The notes under the pieces are model-generated. The model searched no databases. It was not told the DNA's origin and worked only from the letters and a program-made list of their open reading frames with translations. From the NCBI RefSeq assembly GCF_025766255.1, contig NW_026516703.1, positions 186,001 through 250,000 of the forward strand: a stretch of DNA of 64,000 nucleotides, in the 5' to 3' direction. This DNA comes from Zychaea mexicana (taxonomy: Eukaryota > Mucoromycota > Mucoromycetes > Mucorales > Lichtheimiaceae). Position numbers and translations under genes: made by a program. Positions 43,623 through 56,553 of the stretch are shown here, piece by piece. Every line of letters starts with the position of its first letter. The stretch's first letter is position 1.

Positions 43623-44009
43623 AGAAGGAAGGGAGGAGGAGCTGCTTATATAAGTTGCCGTGGTGAAGGACTAGAAGTACAGGAGAGAGAGTAAAAAAAG
43701 ATTAAAAATAACACAAAGGGAAAATGACGACAGCGTGCGTTGCATTTCCATTCCGGGATTCCGAACGTTTTGACTCACACCGGGAAGTCTGCAAAATCTT
43801 TTTCCGATTTTCCCGGAATTGCAAAATATAATGGCATTGAGCCCTGAGCGGGGGGGCTCCTTTCTTTCAATCCAAGCGGCTTCTTTTTATATTTCTTTCT
43901 CGTACTAGAAAGACAACAACAACACGCAACTTTTTTTTTTCTTTCACTGCCTGTCAATTCATCATCCCACTCCTTTCTTCCAGCTTTTCTCTTTACGTAA
44001 ACAAACAGT
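43623..44009. other. Intergenic, PLD 3' region and upstream region of the next gene
   Basis: No gene is seen. A pyrimidine-rich stretch (TTTTTTTTTTCTTTCACTGCC) lies about 80 bases before the next ATG. Confidence 0.4.
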
Positions 44010-44342
44010 ATGGTGATCCTAGCCACAGGTAGACACTTATCGTCCGTCGCCACTGCTGCAGCCTTCAGCGTCCGAAGCCAAAGCAGCCGGCAACACAACA
44101 AAAACACACCTTCAAACATCTCGACAACGCTTGGCAAGATCCGCCAGCAGCAACAGTCTACGTCGTTCTCAAGTACTGCATCGCCTCGGGCATCCCATTA
44201 TCAAGAACCTCCGAAAGCGTCCTCCGCAGGTCCGCGCTACTACGACAATCCAAGCCCTCGTAGCGACACCAGCAGCAGCAGCTCAAGCAGCAGCCAGAAC
44301 AGTTACAATTATTACAGCAATGCATCATCTGAAGGTGGTGCT

Positions 44343-44377
<35 letters not shown>

Positions 44378-44567
44378 TAGTAGTAATGGTGGACCTACGA
44401 TCACAGAGCAGTCGATTCTTGGCGCATTTCCTCGGCCCAACCTAAGCCCCACGTTGCATTTTTCCATTTTCACCAACCACTTTGATAGCAATTCATCTTC
44501 CCGCAAGGACAGCAACAAGTGTGCCAACTGCGCTGGTCCTCATTCCACCGACTTTTGCCCTTGCTAA
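44010..44567 (+). CDS. Small serine-rich protein with C-terminal Cys cluster, 185 aa
   Basis: This is a single-exon frame starting MVILATGRHLSSVATAAAFS. That N-terminus is rich in A, S, R and lacks acids, so mitochondrial targeting is possible. The middle is low-complexity, with long Ser runs encoded by AGC/AGT repeats (44270-44390). The C-terminus is more ordered (SILGAFPRPNLSPTLHFSIF) and ends KCANCAGPHSTDFCPC, a possible small zinc-binding cluster. I do not recognise the family. It is probably real because both ends are non-repetitive and a pyrimidine-rich leader precedes the ATG, but the Ser tract alone would inflate an ORF. Confidence 0.55.
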
Positions 44568-47499
44568 GCATTATTTTCCCTTCCTACACTCATCTTCTCT
44601 ACCGTCACATTTATCCACCAAACGTCCCTTTGAACAATCGTCATAACCACCCTCGCCTCCGTTCTCTCTCGTCTCCAACTTTCGCCGCCAACGCCATATA
44701 TAATTATAGCTCACTTTCTCTCTTCTATAGATATATACTACTTTCTATATATAACATTATTCATACACTCGCACAATCTTCAATTTAAACACATGTCATA
44801 CATAACCACAAACACACACACACACAGACACACACACACCGTATATAGACCTTTCTCGCTCTCGCTCTTTGCTTTCTTGTAGTTGCTCTTTTATTGTTCT
44901 TTGCTCTATATCATAAATGCTATCTTACTTTTTTCTTTGCACGCTCTACTTGATGTCTTGGCAAAGTTTCACTTGGGTTCTTCAATTTGGAGTAAAGGGA
45001 AAAGCAACTTTTTTGCATGATGAATTAACATCCCTATGGTTGCACTCATATTGACTTTGTGTCACCCTCATTAGTGGTCTTGGCCTGTTATTATACCTCA
45101 TGCGGATTGTATAGTGTATCCTGACTATGTCATTTTCTGCGCGTGGAATCAATGCTTGCGCCTGTAACTCGCGAAACTTTGCTATTGCAGTAGATGGTCC
45201 ACATGCTAGAGGAGTGATATAGCCCCCATACGCAGCATTGTCAATCATTATAAAATAAAAACGATACTAAAACCAGCTCAAGTCAAAGCGATCTTGTTAC
45301 GCCTACGCCATGTGCTAATCTACAATACACGCTGTTTACGTAGGATGTGGTTATCCACGTTACGTTTCGAACCATCAAATGTACTTCGTTGTTGTGCCTG
45401 TAGATATTGAAGTATATATTGTTCCCCAAATTACTCCAACCCGAGCTTAAACCCCATTATCTCAACAACAACCCATCACAATCTATCATCATATGCATCG
45501 TCATATTCCTGAAAGTATGGAACCATCGGTGAAATTATACTTCTTTTTTGAAAAGTAAAGGTACTTGATTAAGAGCTAAATGAGCTTTGAATGATAAATA
45601 ATTCATTGAACCAGCAGTTTAAAAACAAAGCAAGCATTTGTTATAAAAAGAGAAAAAGGGTATTCGCCTTGTTGATGGTTGCTTGCTTAATAACGCAAAG
45701 TATCCTTCTCTGCTTAATACAGATCGAGAACGTTTTATTCTAGGCTTCTTCATTGTCTCCACCAAAAAAGCAACTCCAATCTTAGCTTGCTCTATGCGGA
45801 TTCTCTGTAAATTGGCCGTCGTCTTCTTCCTCTTATCACTGTGGCAAAAATATACAATTTCTATTTTTATCTTCCAAGGGCACCATTTTAATACATATAT
45901 TCTCAAGGCTACTTTAACCATCACCAATGGTCTTGAGGGCTACAAGACTAGGCACTGTATCTTGGGAAATGCTCCAAACAAACGTACATCAATGACCGTA
46001 AGCTGTAAATGTATCTAGACTTGTTCTTCGTCATAATCGAGATCGACTCTGACATCAAATCTAAACTACGGCGCATTTTCGGATAGAAAACTAGAGCAAC
46101 ATTACATAATCAAAGCATTACCTCTGTCTATAAGTGCTCTCTGAAATCTATAATAATTATAGGCACAGTGTTGTTATGACAAGAAAGAATAATCAAAACT
46201 ACACAGACAGAATCATCTTTGTAGCATTATACCTGTGTATTAACTTTGCGCAAAAGGTACTTTGTCGCTGCTTCAAGCTTGGTTTAGTGTTCATCAGGTT
46301 GATCTTGATCGATAAATTTGTTCAAAGAACAAAAAACGTAGTGAATCAATGAATTCAACACATGGTGAGACTATAGTCATTTACCTTGTTGATAACCGGG
46401 TTCCGTTCTCTTTTCTTGTTCCCATGACGAGTCTCCATTTGCCTCAGTTGAAAGGGCATTTTTTGTATCAAGAATCTTTCGTCAAAACTTGCTTTTGATA
46501 GTCTTTAGATATTACGATGTTGATACAGTGAGAACTTGCAAGCATTTACAAAAACAATGCCTATGGTCGGAAAGGAAGAAAGCTTAAGCCAGGATACAAA
46601 AGAAAACGAGTAGCTATTATCACGAAGATAAACCACGAAGAGAAACCACAAAGAAGTAAAGCCACAAAGGTGATAACACAGAGATAATAGAACAGTTGTA
46701 ATATGCGTTGCTGCTGCGCCATTTTATATCTTTTTTGCAATGTCAAAAATACTCATATTGTATAATATATCACAAAAAATGATGAGCGGCGACATGATGA
46801 TATGATAAAATGCGATGGTAGAGATGATAGACTGCTGCGGTTGTTGGCTAGCAAGATGAAGTATGCTACTGCACACTACATTAAGACTAATATGCGTAAC
46901 AATAAAAACAGAAGAAGAATATGTCAAGTCTTTTTGACGGATCAATACCGTAGCCAATGGAAAGAAAGATAAATAAAGAAATACTAGGAGAATCTGATGA
47001 AGTGGATACTTTTATGCTTTCTAAATGCTGCTAAGTATAATATGATGGCTACGTGCTGTGGTGAGAAGTTGCTAACGTGTTCATACAATGAACAACTATG
47101 TGCCTTAACAATCGTGTGTTAACCAGAAGCGACTACATGTTCGAATGGTTGTTAAGCTGTGACAAAGGCAAATGTAAAGTCCTGCCAAGTCTGGCTAACG
47201 ACAAATGTGATTATTAGAATAACCGAACATTGCTTACAATAACTGTTCATGTGACTAAAAAGAAAGTGCTGTCAGATAATGGCCCGAGTATCGACACGTA
47301 GAAGTTCCGATGTCCCTATCTATCTACTATCTTTTTGGAAGCCATCTCATCATTTTACGTTTTCTTTAGCAATGCGGTGTATTTCAGTGACACTGATTAC
47401 GCGGGTTCTACTCCACGCTTTTCGTGCCGACACGCGTCTTACATGATAATTTCGTTCTACGCAGTAGTCTGAACCGACGTCTGTGTAACATGTCTCTGT

Positions 47500-47605
47500 T
47501 CAACACCACCACCACCACCACCAAGCAGCGCCACCACCACCACCATGCCATGCCACACACCAGCCATCCATGCCATGGCCACCACCGCCATGGCCATCAT
47601 CACCG
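47500..47605. repeat. (CCA)n microsatellite
   Basis: Two runs of CCA/CAC triplets (47503-47545) lead into CATGCCATGC-like repeats. The apparent His-rich or Trp-rich ORFs come from this tract. Confidence 0.8.
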
Positions 47606-47670
47606 ATTTTGCGGCATAACAGTATAATTTGATCGCCTGTCGTTTTGTATAAAGCTGTTCCGTAACTCGA

Positions 47671-47770
47671 GAGGACCCTTTGGGAAGTTAGCACAGAGCT
47701 CTATGATAACTAGGATAGAGGTCCTTGTGGGAAGTTATCATAGAGCTCTATGGTATCTAAGAATAGACTA
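47671..47770. repeat. Imperfect ~50-bp tandem duplication
   Basis: GGGAAGTTAGCACAGAGCTC and GGGAAGTTATCATAGAGCTC begin two successive units that each continue CTATG.T...CTA.GA.TAG. They are followed by TACTAC/TACGTA repeats to 47810. Confidence 0.7.
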
Positions 47771-48059
47771 TCTACTACGTATACTACTACTACTACGTAT
47801 ACTACACAACATCACCCGCCGCCGCCGGCCGCCGCCCTCCTCCTTGGCAACCGAATTTCTTTTAATCCTTTAGGCACCTGCCTTGTAAATTTCCTCCAAC
47901 CTCAGCGGAGTGAGCTTTAACGTATCTCCACCCCAATTTATCGCGGCCGTCAACCATTTTACCCAGGTTGTTCTTGCATAGATATATGTCAATGGATAAA
48001 ATGTCCATACTTTGTTGTTGTGCGCTGTAACACACTTTCTATTTATATATGTAAAACCC

Positions 48060-48340
48060 CATTTGACCGAAAATTCCAGTCTACCGAATCCAAAAATCTG
48101 ATTGCATTTATCAAATCGATAATCGGCAGGCAAGATGTGTGGTTTTTCACTGATTTACAATTACTGCAGTGGATGAAAAATCCGGTCAAAGCTTCTGAGC
48201 TGAAGAATCAGGGTTTTTGAAGTACCAGCAGCCCGTTATTAGCAAGGAAACATGGTAACGAACTAGACGATAATTGCAATGGTCAGATTGTTGAAGAGTT
48301 GTTCACTGTTTGTAACTTTGGGACAAACACGTTGTTCAAG
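48060..48340 (+). pseudogene. Chitin/polysaccharide deacetylase-like C-terminal remnant
   Basis: A frame near 48062-48220 reads TPFDRKFQSTESKNLIAFIK then DVWFFTDLQLLQWMKNPVKA, which resembles the C-terminal end of fungal chitin deacetylases (dVwfvT..qllqWmqnP). After a stop and frame changes, 48265-48343 reads NELDDNCNGQIVEELFTVCN. That resembles the Cys-containing tail found after the catalytic domain in Mucorales-type enzymes. The catalytic NodB motifs are absent upstream. It is a broken 3' remnant. Confidence 0.5.
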
Positions 48341-49633
48341 ACATGATTCAGTTGTCCAAACACTGCACCCACGCTAGATAAACCGACGCTGAAACCATCA
48401 GTTCAGAACGGAACGGTTGGGTATTGTCGTTATCCATTGCCGGATAACTGCGAATAATTCGTTGATAAAGACGGATAAGGCAATTGATCTATCTTGTCCT
48501 TTATAGTACGAAATGGTGGAATCCTATCAGAAACGCGTGCCAATGCACGTCGTCAAATTGCCAGTACAAAGCCATTGCGGTACCAGTCAGTGATTCTTAT
48601 TTAAACGGCAATGGATGATGAAGGAAGCTCGGCCAGCGGCGCAGTTTCAGCCCATGGACAATCGTCAGCTTATCTCATCTTTGCCATCTCCATCTGTTCT
48701 TGGTTTTAATAGTAGGATTGCTACAGCGTTGGGAGTCGAATTAGACGAACCATGCTATGGGTTTAAATGGGCCACAATGTCAGAATAGACTATACGAAAA
48801 AAAGTGTGCCAAGAAAGCATAAGATCAGCCAATTAAGTAGCTCACACCTTTCAAGTACAATATGATGAAACAAACATATCGTATAATGTACTATTTCACT
48901 ATGAATATGATCTATATTTGTACATTAGCTGGCGACTTGTAATCGACGTCTTTTTTTGTTTTATGTATGAGCGAGCAATGGGTTGCAATGAGGTGACGAA
49001 ATGCTGTGAAGCTTTTAGTTTAAATATCTCATCCCTAATTCACAATCTCTCGCCTTGCTTTTAGCTGTGCGAATATATAATCTGCCCTAACTAATGTAAT
49101 GTACTGTAATATATGGCTATATATGAGCATTCTGGGTTCAAATGAACTTCAAAAACAATGGCTTATACGCAGCTGCTTGTTCGAAGCATGTACGTTTTCC
49201 CCCTATGATTGTTGCTATAAGTATTTACTCAGCCATGGCGTCCGATTAAGGGTCAAATCCGTTAAGCGATAATATACTCTCTTACCTCCGGGAACAAAAA
49301 GGACAAAGTCATTTGCTTTACGTCATATTTGTAAGATGTAACAGACAGAGACAGTCCATTAGCTTGTCAAACAAAAAGAAATATCATTCACATTTAGTAG
49401 CAAACGGTAAGCTTTTACAGAATAAGCAAAATCTTCCGTTCTGATGATCCTCGCTTTTTCGTTGTTGAGTGTTGTCATTGCGTTTTGTACATAATCTTCG
49501 AAAAAAGATGCAGCATTGGTATGCATAATAAAAGAAGGAAGGGGTAATGAGTACTATATATATGTAGAAAGATGGGTAGGTAGGTTGTTGTCTATGTATA
49601 ACTTCTTTCCCACTGTTTTTTTTGTAAATTTGT
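48341..49633. other. Intergenic region
   Basis: No convincing gene is seen. It ends at the 3' side of the NIPA gene. Confidence 0.4.
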
Positions 49634-51286
49634 TCACCGGGGCGATCGTGGCGATCGTGGTGATGATGGTGTATGACGGCCACTATTTGAGCGAGGAGTT
49701 CCAGGTTCGTTCAAATCCGTTAATCCAAGGGCATCTTCATTATCCATCAATGTCGCTTCGCTCAATAATAATCGTTCATCCTCGTCGTAGATCTCTTCGT
49801 CGTGTCGACGTCCTGATCGATCATGCGATCCAGAGGCATTCCCACGAGCAATTGAATCGAGCAAATAAACGCCAGCAAAAATAATGACAAAACCACAGAT
49901 CAGAGAAACCGTGTTGACTGGATTATCAGTGTTGAAACCTTGAAACAGGATAGCTGATGCAGTGATTGTTGCAGTCGAGAAACAGACAAAGTAAATTGGA
50001 TTAACGCTATAACAAACAGCAATTCTATGGTGTTAGCTTGTTCTTCTTCAAGCAAATCGAAATCAACCACAAAGCCATCCACACATAGCACAAAGTAGAT
50101 ATAGAACGTACACGTTAGTCGAGAAGGTTTCCAAAGCCTTGTTAAAGTAATTCATTTGGGTAATGATGCAGACTACCACGACAATACCGAATGCATACGT
50201 CGAAGGATGAGTGAACTGGTTGTTACCGGCAAATGTAAGCTTCAAGGCAATACCAAAGGCCTTGATTGCCATAACCGAGACCGAACCAACCAACGAACAG
50301 ATCGAAATGTATACGAGTGGATTTCGTGTGCCATATCGAGGTACCATTTTGTAAATCATGAAGAACGTGACAACCACCACAAATACACAGTACATTAAAA
50401 ATGCTGTCAACAATAGGTATTATCATTAGAGTAAGTATGTGTCTTTCACAAATCCTCATGCCGTATTAATTCGTTACCTGGTTGCAAGGCATAAAACAGT
50501 AATTCGTCGATGTTTTTCACTTCTGGATCCTGAGGAGCATGGAGCACAATGACCACGGCGCCCACAACTGATAGTAAACATCCAATCTTGCCAATGGCAT
50601 CCAACTTTTCGTTCAAAAATAAGGAGGCAAAGATAGCACTATACGAGAGAATAATAAGAGAGGGACATGTCTCTTCGTTAAAGAGATCATACAGACGCAG
50701 AGGGTGTCCCTATCCCAAAATCATCATCGTCCAAGCCGAAAACGACCAATCCCCTTGCCCCTTTCCTCCTTACCCCAGAATAACGCTCAAGGATCCAAGT
50801 GGCGTAACCAGAATTGCAGGTGCAAATGAATATGCCGAGAAATTCAATACTTCACCCACAGCCACTGTTTAAACGTAGAAAAGAGAGAGAGAGAGAGATA
50901 GAGAAAGAGGTGCGGGTGTGAACCTTCAATCAAATTATAATTACCCTCCGTATCACCCTTATGCAAGAAACCAGTGCATATGTATCAGATCTCACACTTA
51001 CTTGTTCCCATCCCTGCCCACCACGTCCAATTGCGTAGGTAGTGGTGTTGTCCATCAGTAGCCGAGGAACCTACAGAGTGGTTCCGATATCTTAGAGGAA
51101 TTTGTGGTTTATTTTATCACTCTTTCCAATTCTTTTTTGTGCACCCCAAAAATGAATTGCTCCAACGTATATACCATGGCGTCGTTTAGCGTTCATAAGA
51201 CCCTTTTTCGTTATAATGAATGAAAGTCCAATAAATAAACTGGAACTCATGGCCAGAATGAGGCCAATGTACTTGTCCGGCAACAT
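49634..51286 (-). CDS. NIPA-type magnesium transporter, 365 aa, 6 exons
   Basis: Exons (high to low) are 51286-51175, 51070-51002, 50864-50774, 50638-50478, 50403-50112 and 50006-49634. The sum is 1098 nt, in frame at all GT-AG junctions. The protein begins MLPDKYIGLILAMSSSLFIG (membrane segment) and FIITKKGLM. It continues YLRNWTWWAGM, GEVLNFSAYSFAPAILVTPL and GSLSVILG. It has about nine hydrophobic segments and ends in a polar Ser/Arg/Pro tail (TPSSPRSPRSPR). These blocks are characteristic of the NIPA (Mg2+ transporter) family, which belongs to the drug/metabolite transporter fold. It probably acts at the plasma or an endosomal membrane. Exon 5 could end at either of two overlapping GT sites; the frame favours 50112. 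Confidence 0.9.
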
Positions 51287-53122
51287 TGGCTATATATTAT
51301 ATATTATGGAAAAAGCGGGATAAAGTGCCGACGACAAGTGGCCGTTACGTGGAGAGCAAATAAAGATTACGGGTTTTACTGAGAATTAAGGTTTGCTTTT
51401 TGTAACTTTGCACCAAGCTTGGATTTTATGCTGTGTTTCATTTAACGTCACGGTATCAACTTCACGAGGTTGGTATGCCAACTGGACACAAGAAGAAGGA
51501 GCACAATTACGAGAACGGCTAATGTTTGCTACTGATTTCAAGAATTCGCTTGTGGAGGACATTGTCCTACGACAGGAATTGATCGCTACATTTCTTAACC
51601 AGATGACATACTGCTTACACCGCTTCCATTACGATGATTCAAATATGATATGTATGGGTATAGAAGAAACAGGAGACGGTTTTAAACGTAATCTGAGAGC
51701 TGAAGAGGTTATCATGCAAAGTGGGTCAAAGGCCTTTTTTTCAGCAGTCTGATAGATCATGGTTAGATATGACGATGACCTGATGATGAAACAATGTATA
51801 CAGTGGGGTGTTGTTGGTTGTAAACTGCAACCCAAAGTCTTTCCTATCCATTTACCATCCAGTAATAGGGCTTTCTGGTGCGTAGATGCATGGGTACGTC
51901 CTTGAAAAAAGTTGATAGCTAGTGGATTGAAGTAAACTTTATACGGGGTACAGCCGGTACTATGCTCACGTGAAAGTTGTATATCGTTATGTACCTCACA
52001 TCAGTCCTTCAAGTCCTACATCCTTATTTTACACGTGTAACAATGCACACTGTTCTAAGATATCGCGCTCCAACCTTCCCGTGTATAGATATACTGAGAA
52101 AGCTCTTTACCGTAGCTGGTTTTTTATATCCCATTGACGTCGGGCATATACCATAGGATGCTGGACCCTCCATCAACACAGAAGCTCCTCAGTATTACAT
52201 AGACTAACGTCTCTTATGCGATGTTATAGATTGGGTACATCAGTCATGACTGGCAGCTGAATTTGCATGCGAGGATCACTAGCGAGTTTTGGGAAACGTT
52301 AATTTTCTTCGCCAGCAAAGAAATGTTTTGCCATAAACAAAAAGTGAATTAAAGAAGGTGTAATTAACAAGGGACTACTGTAGGTCATGAGCGGATAGCT
52401 CAAAGAACAGACAATTTGATATCGCACGCTAGAACTGTTAAGTAAACTCAAGTGGAAAGAAAGAGTCAGGAAACAAAGACAAGTCTATGAGCAGTAGTAG
52501 CGATCGAGAGACCAAAGCAGCAACAACAAGGATACTTTCATCGAGATCTATGGTAGTGTTAATACTTTTCATGCCTACTTTTAGGTGTGCTTGTACCTGG
52601 AGTCGTGAAATGCTCAGTCGAAATGTATCAGAGTCCTGCTTCTAGTATGATGTCCATGATGACTAGTGCAATCTGGCAGCTCATTTGCATAGCCAAACAT
52701 CAATATGATATCTGTCATATGACACGTCTTGTTTAAAAGGGCACTATGCCCTGGCTTTTCGGTGTGGTGGAGTGTTATAACGCATGGAATTCATGTTTTC
52801 CGTACCATGCCTATAAGTGTATACATCATCGCTCATGCGTGAGGGTGGCTGAAGATTACCTGCTATTACTTTTACTACATAGTAGCTATTTTGACACCAT
52901 TTCTTGAGACATTTCAGCATATATAAGGCGTAACAATAATTAGGGGCCCAGGTACGGATGTTTCATAGCACATGACGCTGCTTGCTGTCATCGCTCATTT
53001 TTTAACAACAAAAATCAGCTGATGGCAGTAAACACTTGACAAGATTATTCCTCTTTTGCAGAGGGTATGTAAAAGAAAGAAGCTGTACATTTATTATTAT
53101 AGGCAACCGTAAAGATCTATTA
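51287..53122. other. 1.8-kb intergenic region
   Basis: An open frame at 51393-51752 (GWYANWTQEEGAQLRERLMF ... CLHRFHYDDSNMICMGIEET) has plausible amino-acid composition but no recognised relatives, and could be a remnant. Otherwise nothing is seen. Confidence 0.35.
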
Positions 53123-54776
53123 TTAGTTTGTACCGAACAACTGTCGGAAATAATCGCCAAGCGCCACCATGCAGAGCGTTTGCCATGCTCCCAGACCAAT
53201 ACGGGGTAATACACCACGATAGAATCCCTTAACGCCATTGTTCTTGTAAATCCATTTACTTGCAGTAGCGATTGACATCTTGTCAGGACGACCCTCAGCC
53301 TTGACTTGTGATTGCTATCATTACAGAGATTATTAGCGTGTGAATCCATCATAGAAAAAAAACAACCAGAAATTGCCTGTTTCCGCCGTTATCCTCCGCT
53401 GTTGACGATAGATCATCTGCTCCCATCTCATTACACGCAGGCACACATATAGCACCACCGCCCCCCCCCCCACCTCAACTAGTAGATACATACCATCTCA
53501 ACACGAATAACCTCGATGGGCTGGTTCCAGCACGACAAGGCACCACCAGTAATAGAAGCCATGGCTTTATCGAGGGAGGAGGCGCGGGATACATCGGCAT
53601 CCTTTCCGTGTCGCATACGAACGATGGATTCTTGTGTGAAACGGGTTATTCCAAAGCGCGAGGCCCAGCTACAATAACCATCGTTGATATCGTAAGCAAA
53701 CAAGCATGCTCTTTTTTGCGTGTCAATAGGGGATGTAAACCAGACACTTACTTTGTGCATTGTCGGACGGCGACGGCATTGACGCCCTTGTTGATACCAG
53801 CAATACCTTCGCGTTTGAAAATATCGGCAGCGATCTTGAATGTTGATTCCTGTGCGCCTGTGGATGTAGATAAATCACATGTTTGTGTACGCGTACCGCG
53901 CGTGTGTGTGTGAGAAAAAGAGTAAAGGAGAATTGTAATCCACGCTCACCGAAGCCCACGTACGCACACACGGGTCCAGTTACGCGAACAAGAAATCATC
54001 CTTACCTGACTTGTGTCTGGTTACTTCGACCGTCTTCATGAACGTACAGAAGCCCATGGTACTGTAAGCTTGAGCGATACCACCAGTCATACCACCAATT
54101 ATACCGGCCTATCATTGATCGAAAAAGAAACATGAAACACGGCGATAAGCATCTTCTTTACGCTCATAAACACAAAGAGAGGAGTTGATGGAAGGTTCTT
54201 CTCCTTGCCGCTGCTGCCGCTGCTGCTGTTGTTGTTGTTGCCAACACAGAAACGCCCACCCACACACGCGCATACACGTAACCAGCAAAACACCACCACC
54301 TTGTGTGCTTACCAGAAAGGGAGAAGCACCCGCTGCCCGCGAACGATACTCAAACTCGGACGCAGTAAAGAGAAGGACCGCCCCCTTGGTTGCGCCCTCG
54401 ATCCATGCCCACGGAATCAGCCCCTGATAAAAGCCGAGAACGCCGCCTCGGCTATAGATCGTTTTCAGTGCTTCCGCCATCGACTGGCCACGGTTTGCAG
54501 CAAGCTGTGTTTTGACGACCTCGAAAGGCTGGCCGAGTGTGGATACTTCGAACAGGTTCAGAGCTGGTAAAAAGAATAGAAACCAAGCAATAATGAGTAC
54601 ACCCCTTCTTCAACCCTTGTTACACGTCTTCCTCTCGTATTCCGTTCCCGCAGTTGAAAAACCCCGTTCCTCTCATCATCAGACATACCTGCACCAAGTG
54701 CCAAGTTCTTGTATGATACGGGCTTCTTCTTCAAAGGAGCATTTGGATCAATGGGAGCCGAGTCGATAGGAGCCAT
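53123..54776 (-). CDS. YHM2: Mitochondrial carrier, Yhm2-type citrate/2-oxoglutarate exchanger, 304 aa, 6 exons
   Basis: Exons (high to low) are 54776-54689, 54563-54313, 54108-54006, 53857-53752, 53668-53494 and 53314-53123. The sum is 915 nt, all in frame. Mitochondrial-carrier signatures are visible: [20 protein letters not shown] near the start, then [66 protein letters not shown] and [20 protein letters not shown]. The IPWAWIE and [10 protein letters not shown] blocks point to the Yhm2 subgroup, first described as a mitochondrial DNA-associated protein and later as a citrate/oxoglutarate carrier of the inner membrane. Introns are short and GT-AG. The name is by resemblance. Confidence 0.9.
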
Positions 54777-56553
54777 GGCGAGTTATGTGAGGATGTGTGT
54801 GGTATAAAGAGAGAGGTGGTTATGTGTGTGTGTGTGTAGGTTTTGCGTAAAAGCAAAAGGGTAAAGTAGCAGCAGTAAGAGAAAGGGGGAAGAGTAACAC
54901 TATCATCGCCATGCGCGGGGTTCGTTTTTATTGCATGTGTGACGCGGTCCGGCCAACCAGAGCACTCCTCGGGCGGCTTTCCTCCTAAGGCAACAGCCGG
55001 TCGCACCGTTTCGGTCAAACGCCACAACCGTTGGGTCAACCCCAAAACCATCGACACACACACACACACACCATCCTCTTCATTCAAGCTTGAGCTTCTG
55101 TTTTGAGTAACGTACGGCTAATGGAGCAGTGTGCGATACATGTTGCAAGGATAACAGATCCCGACAGAAGCCGAGCAGTGGAGAGTGTGCAATTGATTGA
55201 AATAACTGTGTGCCTGACATTAGATCAAGCTTATTGATGGGACAAGGGGGGCGTGCCTAACGAGATCAACTCGAGTGAGAAGATCTTGCATGCCCGTATG
55301 CCATATGGGAAGACCGGGTTACCTGCCGTCTAAAATAGGGTGTGCATCCCAAACGCCAAAAAATGCTGCACCGAAAATGCCGCACGCCCCTTGTGCCTTA
55401 TATGGTAGCCGAACCGATCATCTTCTTTGATCGCCGGAATAGAAAGAAGAAAGATGCTGACAATTATGTTGGCAGGGCTTGGATGTCCGATAGGCCTCTA
55501 TCCTGTCATTGCTGAGGTATGCTTTTTATGCCAGTGGGTCCGTTCTCACTCTCGTGTTTGGAAAGTAAGTTCAGCGATCAGCATCTCACGACGGCGGACT
55601 TTTTTTCCATTAATATTAAGGTTAAAGAACAACATGCCATGATTTGCCAAAAAACCCCCCAAAAAAAAGACTGAATACGTGGGGAACCTATATTGTATGC
55701 GCTGCGCAGACTGGATGAATATACACCATCGAGCTAAATATGCACCTTTATTATCCAACCATGCCTAATTGGCAACAAGAATGAATCTAACGAGCATGCT
55801 CGCATTAGCATATTCACAGATAAGATCTTTCTGTTGTTTGGCAAGAACGTACCGTATAAAAGGTCATTTCCTTCAACACCAATTCTGAGCAGTAGTATAG
55901 ATATGTACAAAAGCTGCTTATACCTGATTTTTCGAGCACATAGTACCGATCAACATCCACAGCAAAAACAATGCAGTAAGCCGGCTCCGTAGCAATTTCT
56001 TCCACCTAATCTTTGGGCACAAGGTGGCAATGACACCGAGTGGTACCAAGATGTTGTATGCTTTTTAAGAAAGCCTGCTGCCTGTCACCTTGTGTCCTTT
56101 GATGGCTCCAACGGAACTTTAATACATTTTATGTGTTCTTTCATGGTTGTTTCCGGCGAAAGTATCATTCGAGATGTGATGTGATACGGTGCAGGACGTA
56201 CATCCACTCTTCAGCCTAACAGAGACGATGAATTATGGCATGTTATACGTATGCTAGCTTGTACGTTCTCACCTTGAGTGCAGTCCATATGTCCATAGCA
56301 AAATTCCGTTTGCACTTTCTCATTGGATCCTGATATTCCATTATTGAGAGCTGCATTCTCACAATATGCCGATAATCGCTGCCTCAGCTTACTGGAAATG
56401 ATTATGTATATCAAGCTGGTTTACACGTCTTGTACTTACTCGCTAGGCAACAGGCTTGTATCAAGGGAATAAACGCATACGATGTATATGTACATATGTA
56501 GCATATTATTTATTAGACGATAATGAATACAACATAAAAGAAACACATCTAAT
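54777..56553. other. Intergenic region
   Basis: No certain gene is seen. A (TG)n tract occurs at 54815-54840 and (CA)n at 55055-55072. At 56475-56215 on the minus strand a two-exon frame could encode a ~57-residue Cys-containing peptide (AYCENAALNNGISGSNEKVQ ... FCYGHMDCTQG). It is speculative. Confidence 0.35.

Larger units (their letters stand above)
44568..48059. other. 3.5-kb intergenic region
   Basis: Open frames here (for example minus 45248-44982 and plus 45683-46018) lack recognisable motifs or introns, and I do not call them genes. There is a (CA)n tract at 44810-44850. AT-rich sequence dominates 45500-47300. Confidence 0.4.

Noticed and set aside
47424..47694. His-rich (plus) and Trp/Gly-rich (minus) ORFs
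   Set aside because: They are produced by the CCA microsatellite.
51393..51752. 119-codon ORF between NIPA and the Yhm2-type gene
   Set aside because: No introns, no recognised motif and no upstream promoter evidence; listed only as a possible remnant.
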